DNA of 55,618 bases from an uncultured Lachnoclostridium sp. GTDB lineage: Bacteria; Bacillota; Clostridia; Lachnospirales; Lachnospiraceae. The notes under the pieces were generated by a model that ran no database searches, was not told the DNA's origin, and saw only the letters and a list, made by a program, of their open reading frames with translations. The translations under genes and the position numbers were made by a program. Below are positions 25,193-34,512 of the stretch, piece by piece. The stretch covers positions 1 to 55,618 of the forward strand of contig CAKNJS010000013.1 of assembly GCA_930986645.1 (NCBI GenBank), in the 5' to 3' direction. The first letter of the stretch is position 1; each line of letters begins with the position of its first letter.

Positions 25193-26584
25193 ATGTTTTG
25201 CAGAAAATGCGGAAAACAAGTAGATGAAAATGATCTGTTCTGCTGGAACTGCGGCGCAGAGATCGCCAGACGTGATCCGTCGCCTCAGCAGCCGCAGATG
25301 CATGCACAGGAACCGGCATCCGGGCAGAACGCATCTTTTGTGCAGGAGCCCGCAGCTGCACGGGAGGCAGTTCCAAATACACCTGTGCAGGCAAAAGAAC
25401 CCAGACAGGAGAACCGCGCAGCGTCAGCACAGGTATACGGCGCAGCGTCACAGGGAGCAGCGCCTGTATACGGAGCGGCTCCGGCACAGGAAGCGGCAGG
25501 CGGGACAGCTGCCCAGCCGGCTCAAATGTATGGCCCGGCAGGAAATGTCCAGAATGTTCCGGTGGAAGGAATGGAGTCAGCAGCTTACAGCGGAAAAGTT
25601 GTGAATGTATCTCAGGAGACAGAAGAGTATGATTACAGAAAACTGCCTACGGAGAAACCTACAGGAATCAGAAGTATTTATTTTGTGGACTTTCTTTTAA
25701 GACTGACCGGAAAATCTAATATTGCGCTGTGTATTTATCTCGTACTTAATTTAATCCTGATCAGCCTGTTTTCTATGGCCTTTTTCGCGCTCCCGGTTGG
25801 CTGGGGCATCGTGACGGCGCTGCTGCTTTATATTGCGTCCTTATCTATTGCGGTTTCGCCGATCGGGGAATTTATTCTGAGACGGCAGACCGGATGTGTT
25901 AAGATTCAGGAGGCAGCGGTAATTAACCGGCTGGAACCTCTTTTCAGAGAAGTATATTACAAGGCGAAAAAAGGAAATCCCATGATATCCAACGATGTCA
26001 GGCTGTTTATTAACGACGACGAATGCCCCAATGCATTTGCCACCGGACGCAGGACAATCTGCGTGACACGGGGACTGCTCCAGTGGAGCGACGACGAGAT
26101 CAAGGCTGCGCTGGGACATGAGTTCGGTCATCTGGCACATAAAGATACTGACCGTATCCTTGTCATTTCTATAGGAAATACTGTAGTTGCAGGCCTGTGC
26201 TATATGTTCCAGATCGCAGCGATTATTATGGATGTGATCATTGGCATTATCTCGGCATTTATGAAAAATGACAGCGGTTTCTTTGTGCGTATGATCAGCG
26301 CTTTATCACGGCTGGTTACAATCAAACTGATCAGTCTGTTTGAACGTGTATGGACGCAGATCGGTGTGCTCCTCTGCATGAAGACAAGCCGTGATAACGA
26401 ATATCTTGCTGATGAATTTTCATTTAATCTGGGTTATGGGAATGCACTGTGCCAGCTCTTATCTACTCTGCCGTCGGAAAAACCGAAGGGATTGTTCGCC
26501 AATCTGGCAAGCAGTCATCCGCAGAGTGAAGCACGTGTCGCACGTCTTCAGGAACTTGGCGCTACATATGGAAGAGAGGTGTAG
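25193..26584 (+). CDS. Zinc-ribbon M48 (HtpX-like) membrane metalloprotease
   Basis: 463 residues. An N-terminal zinc ribbon (CRKCGKQVDENDLFCWNCG, residues 2-20) is followed by an Ala/Gln/Pro-rich linker with repeated VYGAA units (about 30-130). Two adjacent membrane helices (about 180-225) precede the M48 catalytic domain, with HEFGH (His309, Glu310, His313) and the third-ligand motif DNEYLADEF near 400. HtpX-like enzymes cleave membrane proteins in envelope quality control. A zinc ribbon plus flexible linker on the cytoplasmic side is not the standard HtpX form and may tether the protease to a partner from this operon. Strong ribosome site AAGGAGGAAG. Confidence 0.88.
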   Translation: MFCRKCGKQVDENDLFCWNCGAEIARRDPSPQQPQMHAQEPASGQNASFVQEPAAAREAVPNTPVQAKEPRQENRAASAQVYGAASQGAAPVYGAAPAQEAAGGTAAQPAQMYGPAGNVQNVPVEGMESAAYSGKVVNVSQETEEYDYRKLPTEKPTGIRSIYFVDFLLRLTGKSNIALCIYLVLNLILISLFSMAFFALPVGWGIVTALLLYIASLSIAVSPIGEFILRRQTGCVKIQEAAVINRLEPLFREVYYKAKKGNPMISNDVRLFINDDECPNAFATGRRTICVTRGLLQWSDDEIKAALGHEFGHLAHKDTDRILVISIGNTVVAGLCYMFQIAAIIMDVIIGIISAFMKNDSGFFVRMISALSRLVTIKLISLFERVWTQIGVLLCMKTSRDNEYLADEFSFNLGYGNALCQLLSTLPSEKPKGLFANLASSHPQSEARVARLQELGATYGREV

Positions 26585-26593
26585 AGGACTGTT

Positions 26594-27688
26594 ATGGCAT
26601 TTGGAAAGAAAAAAGATAATGACAAGAAAGTAAAAATACAGACAGTCGCTATGAGTCAGAATCCTCTGTACCATGCACAGCAGGAAAATGAAGTTAAGGA
26701 AGTGCTGACGGCATTGGCGACCGCGGCGGTATGTATTATCCTGTTTGCTCTTATTGTGACGAATTTCAGTTATTATTCAACCGGATACTCCTACAGCGGT
26801 GGAGGAAGTTCACCGTCGCCGGATCCTCAACCGCCGGTTACATCCGGGGCTGCAGTCGATAATTCTGATAATACTGATGATACCGATGAGGAAGATCAAG
26901 ACGAAGCTGATATGTCGTCTATGGCAGATATCGACGGCGTCCATAATGATTATCTGGAGATCGGCGGTGAAGTTTCTGAAGACGGTTACGGAGAATTATA
27001 TCTCCGGACGGAGCAGTCCCAGAATATTTACGTATATGATACTGCAAGCGGAAAAGATATCCTTGCTGAGAATGTAAATGAAATCAGGATTGATGGAAAC
27101 AGTCCGGTATCCGTAGATCAGTATGTGGACGGCAGCATTGTTGCAGGAGGCAGCCTGTATGCGGATAACGGTTCGGTCGTTTTCCGGATTGAGAATCTGA
27201 TAAGCGGAGAAGCAAAAGAAGATGATCCGGGAGTCCATAATTATCAGGTTGTTGTGGAAGACTGTACATGGCAGGAAGCTTTACAGAGAAGTCTGGATCA
27301 AGGAGGCCATCTTCTCAGATTGAATTCCCCGGAAGAGTATGAATACATAGCCGGGATGCTCAGTGACGGCGGATATACGAATATTCATTTTTATCTCGGA
27401 GGAAGAAGAGATGATTCCGGCAGAGAATATTACTGGGTGGATGAGAATAATCAGTTTATGGGAGAATGTCTGAACAGCGGACAAAACTGGTGTGCTCCGT
27501 ACTGGTTTGACAATGAACCAAGCTTTCAGGATACGGGATCAGATGCGTCCGGAGCGATTACTGAGGATGTTATGAATCTTTTCTATGTATCCGGCACATG
27601 GTATCTGAATGATTCCGCCTCGGATCTTGCAGGAATGTATCCGGATCTTTTGAGTGGAAAAGTGGGATATATCATCGAATTTGAATAA
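26594..27688 (+). CDS. Membrane-anchored C-type-lectin-like protein
   Basis: 364 residues: a basic, lysine-rich cytoplasmic tail (1-35), one membrane helix (about 36-62), a Ser/Pro then Asp/Glu-rich linker (about 70-115), a beta domain, and a C-terminal C-type-lectin-like fold (about 215-362) with CTWQEALQRSLDQGGHLL, WVDENNQF, CAPYWFDNEPS and a final beta strand. It starts nine bases after the M48 gene. The lectin fold would face outside, suggesting recognition of a surface glycan or protein. It is the last gene of the HerA-led run; an inverted repeat and a new promoter follow. Confidence 0.84.
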   Translation: MAFGKKKDNDKKVKIQTVAMSQNPLYHAQQENEVKEVLTALATAAVCIILFALIVTNFSYYSTGYSYSGGGSSPSPDPQPPVTSGAAVDNSDNTDDTDEEDQDEADMSSMADIDGVHNDYLEIGGEVSEDGYGELYLRTEQSQNIYVYDTASGKDILAENVNEIRIDGNSPVSVDQYVDGSIVAGGSLYADNGSVVFRIENLISGEAKEDDPGVHNYQVVVEDCTWQEALQRSLDQGGHLLRLNSPEEYEYIAGMLSDGGYTNIHFYLGGRRDDSGREYYWVDENNQFMGECLNSGQNWCAPYWFDNEPSFQDTGSDASGAITEDVMNLFYVSGTWYLNDSASDLAGMYPDLLSGKVGYIIEFE

Positions 27689-27712
27689 AATTTTACAGTT
27701 TAAAATTTACAG

Positions 27713-27745
27713 TGACAGGCAGTACACGACTGCCTGTCATTGACT
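27713..27745 (+). terminator. Hairpin ending the HerA-led operon
   Basis: TGACAGGCAGT (27713-27723) pairs perfectly with ACTGCCTGTCA (27729-27739) over a five-base loop. The T-tract that follows is short and interrupted, so termination may be partial. The right arm abuts the -35 box of the next promoter. Confidence 0.65.
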
Positions 27746-27768
27746 TTTACGGGCAAAAACTTTATTAT
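27740..27768 (+). promoter_or_regulatory. Sigma-A promoter of the surface-acylation operon
   Basis: TTGACT (27740-27745), 17 bases, TATTAT (27763-27768), about 80 bases before the SGNH gene. It begins immediately after the terminator-like palindrome. Confidence 0.78.
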
Positions 27769-27849
27769 TAAAAGGTATCATGGCTTTTTGCAGCCTGAAA
27801 GTATATTAACTGTGTAAACATTTATATATATAGAAAGTCGGAAGAATTT

Positions 27850-28617
27850 ATGTCAAAAATCAAGCGGAAGACAAAAAGATATCTGGTACTTGGAGGAATT
27901 GCGGCAGCAATTCTTATTCTGATAATCCTGATTGTCCATGGTGTCAGAGGAGTGCTCAGCCCGGGGATAGACACAACTGCAGGAGTGGAATATATTCAGA
28001 CGAAAGAGGCAGAGAATGTTACTGATATAGAAAATAAGATAAGCCGTCTGGAACACCAGGACAGTGCCGGCAGTGGGGAAGGGGAAGATTCTCGAAGCTT
28101 GAAAGAAAAATTCAGCACGGCGGTAGTGATCGGGGATTCGGTGACGCAGGGCTTTTCAGAATTTAATGTCCTCAATGCATCCAGTGTTATTTCCAAGATC
28201 GGACTTCACCTCTATGAGACAGACGATCTGATTGAACAGGCAAAGGAGATAAGCCCCGGCACGGTTTTCCTTGCTCTAGGGAGAAATGATCTGGCTTCCA
28301 CCGAAGGAAATGCAGACGAGTTCATCGAACAGTATACAAAGGTGCTTGACCGGATAAATCAGGAACTGCCGGACGCAAATGTCTTTGTCAATTCGATTTT
28401 TCCGGTGCAGGACAAAGCACTGGAGGATGATCCCTATCTCAAGGATATAGCTCAATATAACGAGGCCCTCAGTAAATTGTGCGACAGCAGGGAGATTGGC
28501 TTTATCGATAATACGGATCTTGCGGAAGATCAGTATTTTGAGGAGGACGGCCAGCATTTTACAGCGGATTTCTATCCGGTATGGGCAGAACATATGGCGG
28601 AGGTGGCGGCACTATGA
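27850..28617 (+). CDS. Membrane-anchored SGNH/GDSL hydrolase
   Basis: 255 residues. A basic N-terminus and one membrane helix (about 14-34) lead to an extracellular SGNH domain: block I VVIGDSVTQGF with nucleophile Ser97, block III FLALGRNDL with the Gly/Asn pair, and block V DGQHFTADFYPVW with the catalytic Asp/His. Such enzymes add or remove O-acyl groups on surface polymers. Its downstream partners (DUF4358 protein, MBOAT acyltransferase, DHHW protein) make polysaccharide O-acetylation the most likely job. The stop overlaps the next start by four bases. Confidence 0.86.
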   Translation: MSKIKRKTKRYLVLGGIAAAILILIILIVHGVRGVLSPGIDTTAGVEYIQTKEAENVTDIENKISRLEHQDSAGSGEGEDSRSLKEKFSTAVVIGDSVTQGFSEFNVLNASSVISKIGLHLYETDDLIEQAKEISPGTVFLALGRNDLASTEGNADEFIEQYTKVLDRINQELPDANVFVNSIFPVQDKALEDDPYLKDIAQYNEALSKLCDSREIGFIDNTDLAEDQYFEEDGQHFTADFYPVWAEHMAEVAAL

Positions 28618-29099
28618 CATCAAAGGGACCGGGATTGGCCGGCATTATGAAATATGTTGTATTTGCGCTGATCATTGCCTTTGTTGCGCTGCTTATGATG
28701 TATGTCAGCGGCAGCAGCAGACCCTATGAGAAAGTCAGACAGTCGGTGGAAAACGCTCTCGATAAAGACAGCCTTACAGAACAGAATATGGCGGCGTTTA
28801 AAAGGAATTTTAATCTGAATGCCGCCGATTATGCCGGTGTTATGTATTATTCAACAGGAGCGAATATTTCAGCCGAGGAAGTACTGCTGATCAAGGTGAA
28901 AAACGACAGACAGATACAGGAAGTGACAGCTGCCGTTGAACAGAGAATTGAGTCGCGCATAAATGATTTTGAAGGTTATGCGCCCGATGAGGTCAGGCTT
29001 CTGGAAGATTCACGCCAGAGTGTGAGAGGAAATTACATTTTTTATGCGTGTTCGCCCAAAGCGGACGAATATATGAGCGCTTTTAACAGCAGCCTGTAG
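28614..29099 (+). CDS. DUF4358-type membrane-anchored protein
   Basis: About 161 residues, starting at the ATG at 28614 that overlaps the SGNH stop (ATGA) and follows GGAGGTG. One membrane helix (about 12-30) is followed by an extracellular domain with NLNAADYAGVMYYSTG and AEEVLLIKVKN, the pattern of DUF4358. That family is commonly next to MBOAT acyltransferases in Clostridia, as here (MBOAT starts 16 bases later). Biochemical role unknown. Confidence 0.82.
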   Translation: MTSKGPGLAGIMKYVVFALIIAFVALLMMYVSGSSRPYEKVRQSVENALDKDSLTEQNMAAFKRNFNLNAADYAGVMYYSTGANISAEEVLLIKVKNDRQIQEVTAAVEQRIESRINDFEGYAPDEVRLLEDSRQSVRGNYIFYACSPKADEYMSAFNSSL

Positions 29100-29115
29100 G
29101 AGAGGAAAAGAACGG

Positions 29116-30525
29116 ATGTTATTCAGCAGTATTACATTTTTATTTATGTTTCTGCCGATAGTTCTGGCAGTATACTATTTTGTGCCGCATAAAGTGAAAA
29201 ATATTGTCTTGCTGATTGCAAGTCTGTTCTTTTATGCATGGGGAGAGCCGGTCTATGTGATTTTAATGATCCTCTCTATTGCATTTAACTATTTCTGCGG
29301 CCGTGATATTGAGGCCCATGCAGATGATCCGCGAAAGGCAAAGATCGCTGTAGTGACCGCGGTTGCGGGCAATCTGCTTATATTGGGATTTTTTAAATAT
29401 TTCGGATTCCTTATGGAGACCATTAACGCGGTTCTGCCTGTGGATATCCCGTACAGAGAACTATCTCTTCCAATCGGAATATCATTTTATACATTTCAGG
29501 CGATTTCCTATATAATGGATGTATATTGGAAGAGAGCGCAGGTGCAGAAAAATATTCTGTATTTCGCCTTATATATCAGTATGTTCCCCCAGCTCACAGC
29601 CGGACCGATCGTCAGATATGCCGATATCGAAGAACAGCTTAGAAGCAGGAAAATAAACGCGGTGAAGCTGGGAAACGGCGCCGTCCTTTTCATTATCGGA
29701 CTTGCCAAAAAAGTGATCATCGCTAATTCGGCGGGAGCAGTGTTTGAAGAGATCTCGGCTATGCCCGCGGGAAATCTTTCCATACTTACAGCATGGCTGG
29801 GTGTCTTTTCTTATGCGTTCCAGATTTATTTTGATTTCAGCGGATATTCGGATATGGCTCTGGGATTGGGAAAGATGTTCGGTTTTGAGCTCCGAAAGAA
29901 TTTTGACTATCCCTACATTTCGAAAAGTGTGACGGAATTCTGGAGAAGATGGCATATCTCTCTGAGTACATGGTTCAGGGAATACGTTTATATTCCCATG
30001 GGAGGAAACCAGTGTTCTGTCTCCAGAAATATATTTAATCTTATGGTTGTGTGGGCGCTGACCGGAATGTGGCATGGGGCGGCGTGGAATTTCGCGGCAT
30101 GGGGCGTGTACTACGGAGTGATTCTCGTTATGGAGAAATATATGTGGGGCGCGTTCGTGGATAACCTTCCCAATCCGGCACGCCATATTTATACAGGCAT
30201 AATAGTGCTTGTCGGATGGGTATTTTTCTTCAGCCCCAGTCTGGGATATGCAATGCGTTATCTTCTTGCTATGATCGGAGGAGGAGCAGGGATTGCAGAC
30301 GCGACGGGAGCCTTTCTCCTGTTTACGCACTGGCTTTTGTACCTGCTTTCGGTGATCGGGTCGTCGTCTCTCGGATTGAAGCTGATAAAAGCTGTGATCC
30401 GGGCACCGAAAAATCAGTATATACAGCTTACGGCGGCAGCAGTTATTTTTACCGGGATGTTTTTGATTTCGATTGCGTACCTTGTGACGGGAACTTTTAA
30501 CCCATTTTTGTATTTCAGGTTTTAG
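29116..30525 (+). CDS. MBOAT O-acyltransferase (AlgI/DltB-like)
   Basis: 469 residues with about 11 membrane helices. The MBOAT core is intact: YSDMALGLGKMFGF, SVTEFWRRWHISLSTWFREY, YIPMGGN, and the catalytic His320 in TGMWHGAAWNF. AlgI/DltB-type enzymes move acyl groups across the membrane for transfer to extracellular polysaccharide or teichoic acid. There is no dltA, dltC or alginate gene nearby, so O-acetylation of a capsule or wall polymer is the likeliest role. Neighbours in the same operon are an SGNH hydrolase and a DHHW protein. Ribosome site AGGAGAGG. Confidence 0.93.
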   Translation: MLFSSITFLFMFLPIVLAVYYFVPHKVKNIVLLIASLFFYAWGEPVYVILMILSIAFNYFCGRDIEAHADDPRKAKIAVVTAVAGNLLILGFFKYFGFLMETINAVLPVDIPYRELSLPIGISFYTFQAISYIMDVYWKRAQVQKNILYFALYISMFPQLTAGPIVRYADIEEQLRSRKINAVKLGNGAVLFIIGLAKKVIIANSAGAVFEEISAMPAGNLSILTAWLGVFSYAFQIYFDFSGYSDMALGLGKMFGFELRKNFDYPYISKSVTEFWRRWHISLSTWFREYVYIPMGGNQCSVSRNIFNLMVVWALTGMWHGAAWNFAAWGVYYGVILVMEKYMWGAFVDNLPNPARHIYTGIIVLVGWVFFFSPSLGYAMRYLLAMIGGGAGIADATGAFLLFTHWLLYLLSVIGSSSLGLKLIKAVIRAPKNQYIQLTAAAVIFTGMFLISIAYLVTGTFNPFLYFRF

Positions 30526-30539
30526 GCGGTAATATTGTG

Positions 30540-31691
30540 ATGAACAGAAAAAGAAAAGCACGGATTGTAAATCTGATCGGGAAAATATTCATTCTTATAT
30601 TGTTTCTTGTGATGGTCATCAATATCATCGTACCGGATAAGAAACAGTCAGAGATGGAAAACCGGACGCTGGAGATGCGCCCGCGCTTTAATCTGACCTC
30701 TATTTTGTCGGGGGATTTCATGGAAGAGTGGGAAAACTACATGAGCGATCAATTCGCCGGCAGAAATATGTGGAGGAGTATTAAGGTGGGGGCTGACCGT
30801 CTGGGAGGAAGCCGGAAGGAAAACGGTATATATATCGGAAAAGACGGTCAGCTTATGGAAGATATTAAAGTGCCGGATGAGGATCAGCTGGATGCGAATC
30901 TGACTGCGATCAAAGATTTCGCAGAGGCTTATGAAGATGTGCCTGTTACGATGATGTTAGTGCCGGATGCCGCATGTCTTTTAAGCGACAGACTGCCTGC
31001 GTTTGCGGAAGTGGAGGATCAGCGTCAGATGTTCAGCATGGCGGAAAGAAATCTTTCAGAGTCTGTCAACTGGATCGATACGGTATCTGTCCTGAATAAG
31101 CACAAATCAGAAAAGCTATACTATAAGACAGATCATCACTGGACAACTCAGGGGGCTTTTTATGTATTTCAGGATTCCGCAAAGACACTGGGAATTGAGG
31201 AGGATGTATCTGATAATTTTGTATCTTATGCGGTGACGGACAGTTTTAACGGCGCTCTAGCCTCCCTTTCCGGAGTGGAACTCGGCGAGCGGGAAACAAT
31301 TGATATCTATGCGCCTTCCGAAGGGGATGACGATGTAGTGGTAAGTTATGTGGACGAGGGCAGGAAGACAACCTCTCTCTATGATTCGTCAAAGTTGGAT
31401 ACGCGTGATAAATACGGTGTATTTCTTGGCGGAAACACATCAGTTATAGATATCAGGACCGTGTCCACAAGCCAGAAGCGTCTGCTTGTGGTGAAGGATT
31501 CTTTTGCAGACTGTTTTATCCCGTTTCTGGCTCCGTATTACAGGGAAATCGTAGTGGTAGATCCCCGGTATTACAGCGGAACTATGGATGATATTATGGA
31601 TACTTACAGGATCACGGATGCATTGATCCTGTACAGCGGCAATACATTTTTTACAGACAATAATATAAGCGGAGTGTTTACAGGTGAGTAA
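30540..31691 (+). CDS. DHHW-family (AlgJ-like) acylation partner
   Basis: About 383 residues; a GTG three bases upstream is an alternative start. One N-terminal membrane helix (about 12-32) precedes an extracellular SGNH-like domain with the signature YKTDHHWTTQGAF (Asp198 region) and a late VVKDSFADCFIPFL motif near 320 that resembles the AlgJ serine block. DHHW proteins accompany MBOAT acyltransferases and are thought to finish acetyl transfer outside the cell. Its last eight bases overlap the GTG start of the pseudouridine synthase gene, tying the surface module to housekeeping genes. Confidence 0.87.
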   Translation: MNRKRKARIVNLIGKIFILILFLVMVINIIVPDKKQSEMENRTLEMRPRFNLTSILSGDFMEEWENYMSDQFAGRNMWRSIKVGADRLGGSRKENGIYIGKDGQLMEDIKVPDEDQLDANLTAIKDFAEAYEDVPVTMMLVPDAACLLSDRLPAFAEVEDQRQMFSMAERNLSESVNWIDTVSVLNKHKSEKLYYKTDHHWTTQGAFYVFQDSAKTLGIEEDVSDNFVSYAVTDSFNGALASLSGVELGERETIDIYAPSEGDDDVVVSYVDEGRKTTSLYDSSKLDTRDKYGVFLGGNTSVIDIRTVSTSQKRLLVVKDSFADCFIPFLAPYYREIVVVDPRYYSGTMDDIMDTYRITDALILYSGNTFFTDNNISGVFTGE

Positions 31692-32433
31692 TCAGATCAG
31701 AGAAGAATTTTTGGGCAAGAAAGAGCCGGTAAGACTGAATAAGTATTTAAGTGAGGCGGGCGTGTGCTCCAGAAGGGAGGCGGACCGCCTCATTGAGTCT
31801 GGACGGGTAACCGTGGACGGGAAACCTGCACAGACAGGAATGAAAGTTATTCCGGGACAGGAAGTACGGGTGGGAAAAAAACTTGTATCCAAAGGGGACG
31901 AGATGGTCGTGCTGGCGGTGAATAAGCCGCGGGGGATCGTCTGCACCGAAGAAAAGCGGGAGCGGAACAGCATCGTCAGATTCCTTGATTACCCCATCCG
32001 TGTAACCTATATCGGGCGTCTGGATAAAGATTCCAGAGGGCTTCTTCTCATGACAAACAACGGGGATATCATCAACCGCATGATGCGCGCATCCAATTAC
32101 CATGAGAAAGAATATAAGGTTACGGTAGACAAGGAGATCACGGATGAGTTCCTTGAGAAGATGGCAGGCGGCGTTCCGATACTGGATACGGTGACAAGGC
32201 CGTGCAAGGTCAGAAAGATCGGGAAGTATACGTTTTCGATTATCCTGACACAGGGCCTCAACCGCCAGATCAGAAGGATGTGTGAAGCTCTCGGATATAA
32301 GGTAAAAGACCTTCTGAGAGTAAGGGTAATGAATATCCGGCTGGGCAGCCTGAAGGAAGGCGGATACCGGAAGGTGACAGATGCGGAATTAGAGGAACTG
32401 TATAGGCTGATACAGGGATCCTCTGCCAGATGA
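31684..32433 (+). CDS. rluF: 23S rRNA pseudouridine synthase, RluF type
   Basis: 249 residues, starting with GTG inside the end of the DHHW gene. An S4 RNA-binding domain (LNKYLSEAGVCSRREADRLIESGRV, residues about 13-37) is followed by the RsuA/RluB/RluF catalytic domain with IGRLDKDSRGLLLMTN, catalytic Asp114, and QGLNRQIRRMCEALGYKV. The latter motif is typical of RluF-type enzymes that modify 23S rRNA. The next gene, ligA, overlaps its stop. Confidence 0.9.
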   Translation: MSNQIREEFLGKKEPVRLNKYLSEAGVCSRREADRLIESGRVTVDGKPAQTGMKVIPGQEVRVGKKLVSKGDEMVVLAVNKPRGIVCTEEKRERNSIVRFLDYPIRVTYIGRLDKDSRGLLLMTNNGDIINRMMRASNYHEKEYKVTVDKEITDEFLEKMAGGVPILDTVTRPCKVRKIGKYTFSIILTQGLNRQIRRMCEALGYKVKDLLRVRVMNIRLGSLKEGGYRKVTDAELEELYRLIQGSSAR

Positions 32434-34490
32434 GAGAAGCTGTGCGGCGGATCAGATATGAAAAAGAATGTGACAGAAAAGGCAGATATAAGATTATGGA
32501 AAATAAGATGGTAAACGATGTGAAGACAGGGTCTGACGATAAGATGAAGCGGATGCGTGAGCTGGTGGATCTTTTGAACCGTGCACGGCGCGCGTATGAA
32601 CAGGAAGATACGGAGATCATGAGCAACTTTGAGTATGACCGCCTCTATGATGAACTTCAGGAACTGGAGAAAGAACTTGGAACAACGCTTGCTGCAAGTC
32701 CTACGGTCAATGTGGGATATGAAGTCTTAAGCGAACTTCCCAAAGAAAGACACGAGCGTCCCATGCTCTCTCTGAACAAGACTAAAGACGTGGCGCGTCT
32801 CAAAGAGTTCCTCGGCAGTCAGAAGGCCATGATCTCATGGAAACTGGACGGCCTTACGATCGTTCTTACGTACCGGGAAGGCGCGCTTGAGAAAGCCGTG
32901 ACCCGCGGCAACGGGGAAGTGGGGGAAGTAGTAACAAACAATGCCAGAGTGTTCAAGAATGTTCCACTTACGATACCCTATCAGGGAGAGCTCGTATTAA
33001 GAGGAGAAGCGGTTATTTCCTATAAGGATTTTGAGAAGATCAACGAAGAGATCGGAGGTGCCGATGCAAAGTATAAGAATCCGAGAAATCTGTGCAGCGG
33101 TTCTGTCCGTCAGCTCAACAATGAGATCACGGCAAAGCGCAATGTCAGATTCTACGCGTTTACTCTCGTACGGGCGGAAGGTGTTGATTTTAAAAACTCC
33201 AGACTATATCAGATGCAGTGGCTGCAGCAGCAGGGATTTGACGTGGTGGAGAACCATCCGGTCACAGCAGATACTATTGAAGAAGAAGTGGCATGGTTTG
33301 CGGAGCATATCGAGAAAAATGAAGTGCCGTCCGACGGACTGGTTCTTGTATATGATGACATCGCCTACGGCCAGTCGCTGGGGACGACGGCGAAGTTCCC
33401 GCGGGATTCCTTTGCGTTTAAGTGGGCGGACGAGATCCGCGAGACCACGCTGACAGAGATCGAATGGAGTCCGTCGAGGACAGGACTGATCAATCCGGTT
33501 GCCGTATTTGAGCCGGTGGAACTGGAAGGAACGACGGTAAGCCGTGCCAGCGTCCACAATATCAGTATCATGGAAGAACTGGAACTGGGAGTTGGAGACA
33601 GGATCACCGTGTACAAGGCGAACATGATCATTCCTCAGATCGCGGAGAACCTGACGAGAAGTGGTGTGAAAGACATCCCGAAAGAATGTCCGGTCTGCGG
33701 CGGCCCTGCAAAGATCGCCATGGAAAATGAGACAAAGACGCTTTACTGTACCAATCCGAAGTGTCAGGCGAAACATGTCAAGTCGTTTACTCTTTTTGTA
33801 AGCAGAGATGCTATGAATATCGAGGGGCTTTCCGAGGCGACTTTGGAGAAGTTCATCATGAACGGATATGTAAAAGACTTTACCGATCTGTTCCATCTCG
33901 ACAGATATGCAGATGAGATCCGCCAGATGGACGGCTTCGGGGATAAATCTTATGAGAACCTGCAGAACAGTATCAAAAATGCGCGGACGACAACACTCCC
34001 CCGCCTCGTCTACAGTCTGGGAATCCCGAATATCGGTATCGCAAATGCGAAGATGATCTGCGGGGCTCTTGGAAATGATCCGGAGCGCATCCTGAATACA
34101 ACCGTAGAGGAGTTAAGCGGTATCTCCGGAGTGGGCAGTGTGATCGCGGGGACCTTTGTGGATTATTTTGCTGATGAAGACCACAGGGATCTGTTTAAAA
34201 GACTTCTCGAAGAAGTCGAGATACCAAAAGAGGAGATTACAGAGGACTCCCGGAAATTTGAGGGAGTGAACTTTGTCATAACCGGAAGCGTGAACCATTT
34301 CGCCAACCGGGCAGAAGTAAAAGAAGAAATTGAAAAGAGAGGAGGGAAAGTGACAGGAAGCGTAACATCGAAGACGAATTATCTTATCAACAATGATGTG
34401 AATTCCACTTCTTCCAAGAACAGAAAGGCGCGGGAACTTGGAGTCCCGATCATCTCGGAAGAGGAGTTTTTAAATATGTTGAACGGATAG
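32430..34490 (+). CDS. ligA: NAD-dependent DNA ligase, divergent type
   Basis: 686 residues if the overlapping ATG at 32430 is used; an ATG at 32496 is equally plausible because neither has a clear ribosome site, and the first 22 residues are unusually basic. Domains: Ia helices (YDRLYDELQELEKELG), adenylation domain with the active-site lysine near 138 in SWKLDGLT, OB fold, zinc finger (CPVCGGP then YCTNPKCQ), helix-hairpin-helix region (GIPNIGIANAKMI, then SGISGVGSVIA) and a C-terminal BRCT domain (about 610-686). The KLDG motif and some flanking residues differ from canonical LigA, suggesting a second or lineage-specific ligase; a standard copy may exist elsewhere. Confidence 0.9.
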   Translation: MREAVRRIRYEKECDRKGRYKIMENKMVNDVKTGSDDKMKRMRELVDLLNRARRAYEQEDTEIMSNFEYDRLYDELQELEKELGTTLAASPTVNVGYEVLSELPKERHERPMLSLNKTKDVARLKEFLGSQKAMISWKLDGLTIVLTYREGALEKAVTRGNGEVGEVVTNNARVFKNVPLTIPYQGELVLRGEAVISYKDFEKINEEIGGADAKYKNPRNLCSGSVRQLNNEITAKRNVRFYAFTLVRAEGVDFKNSRLYQMQWLQQQGFDVVENHPVTADTIEEEVAWFAEHIEKNEVPSDGLVLVYDDIAYGQSLGTTAKFPRDSFAFKWADEIRETTLTEIEWSPSRTGLINPVAVFEPVELEGTTVSRASVHNISIMEELELGVGDRITVYKANMIIPQIAENLTRSGVKDIPKECPVCGGPAKIAMENETKTLYCTNPKCQAKHVKSFTLFVSRDAMNIEGLSEATLEKFIMNGYVKDFTDLFHLDRYADEIRQMDGFGDKSYENLQNSIKNARTTTLPRLVYSLGIPNIGIANAKMICGALGNDPERILNTTVEELSGISGVGSVIAGTFVDYFADEDHRDLFKRLLEEVEIPKEEITEDSRKFEGVNFVITGSVNHFANRAEVKEEIEKRGGKVTGSVTSKTNYLINNDVNSTSSKNRKARELGVPIISEEEFLNMLNG

Positions 34491-34512
34491 TATAAAGAAA
34501 GGCAGGTAATGT

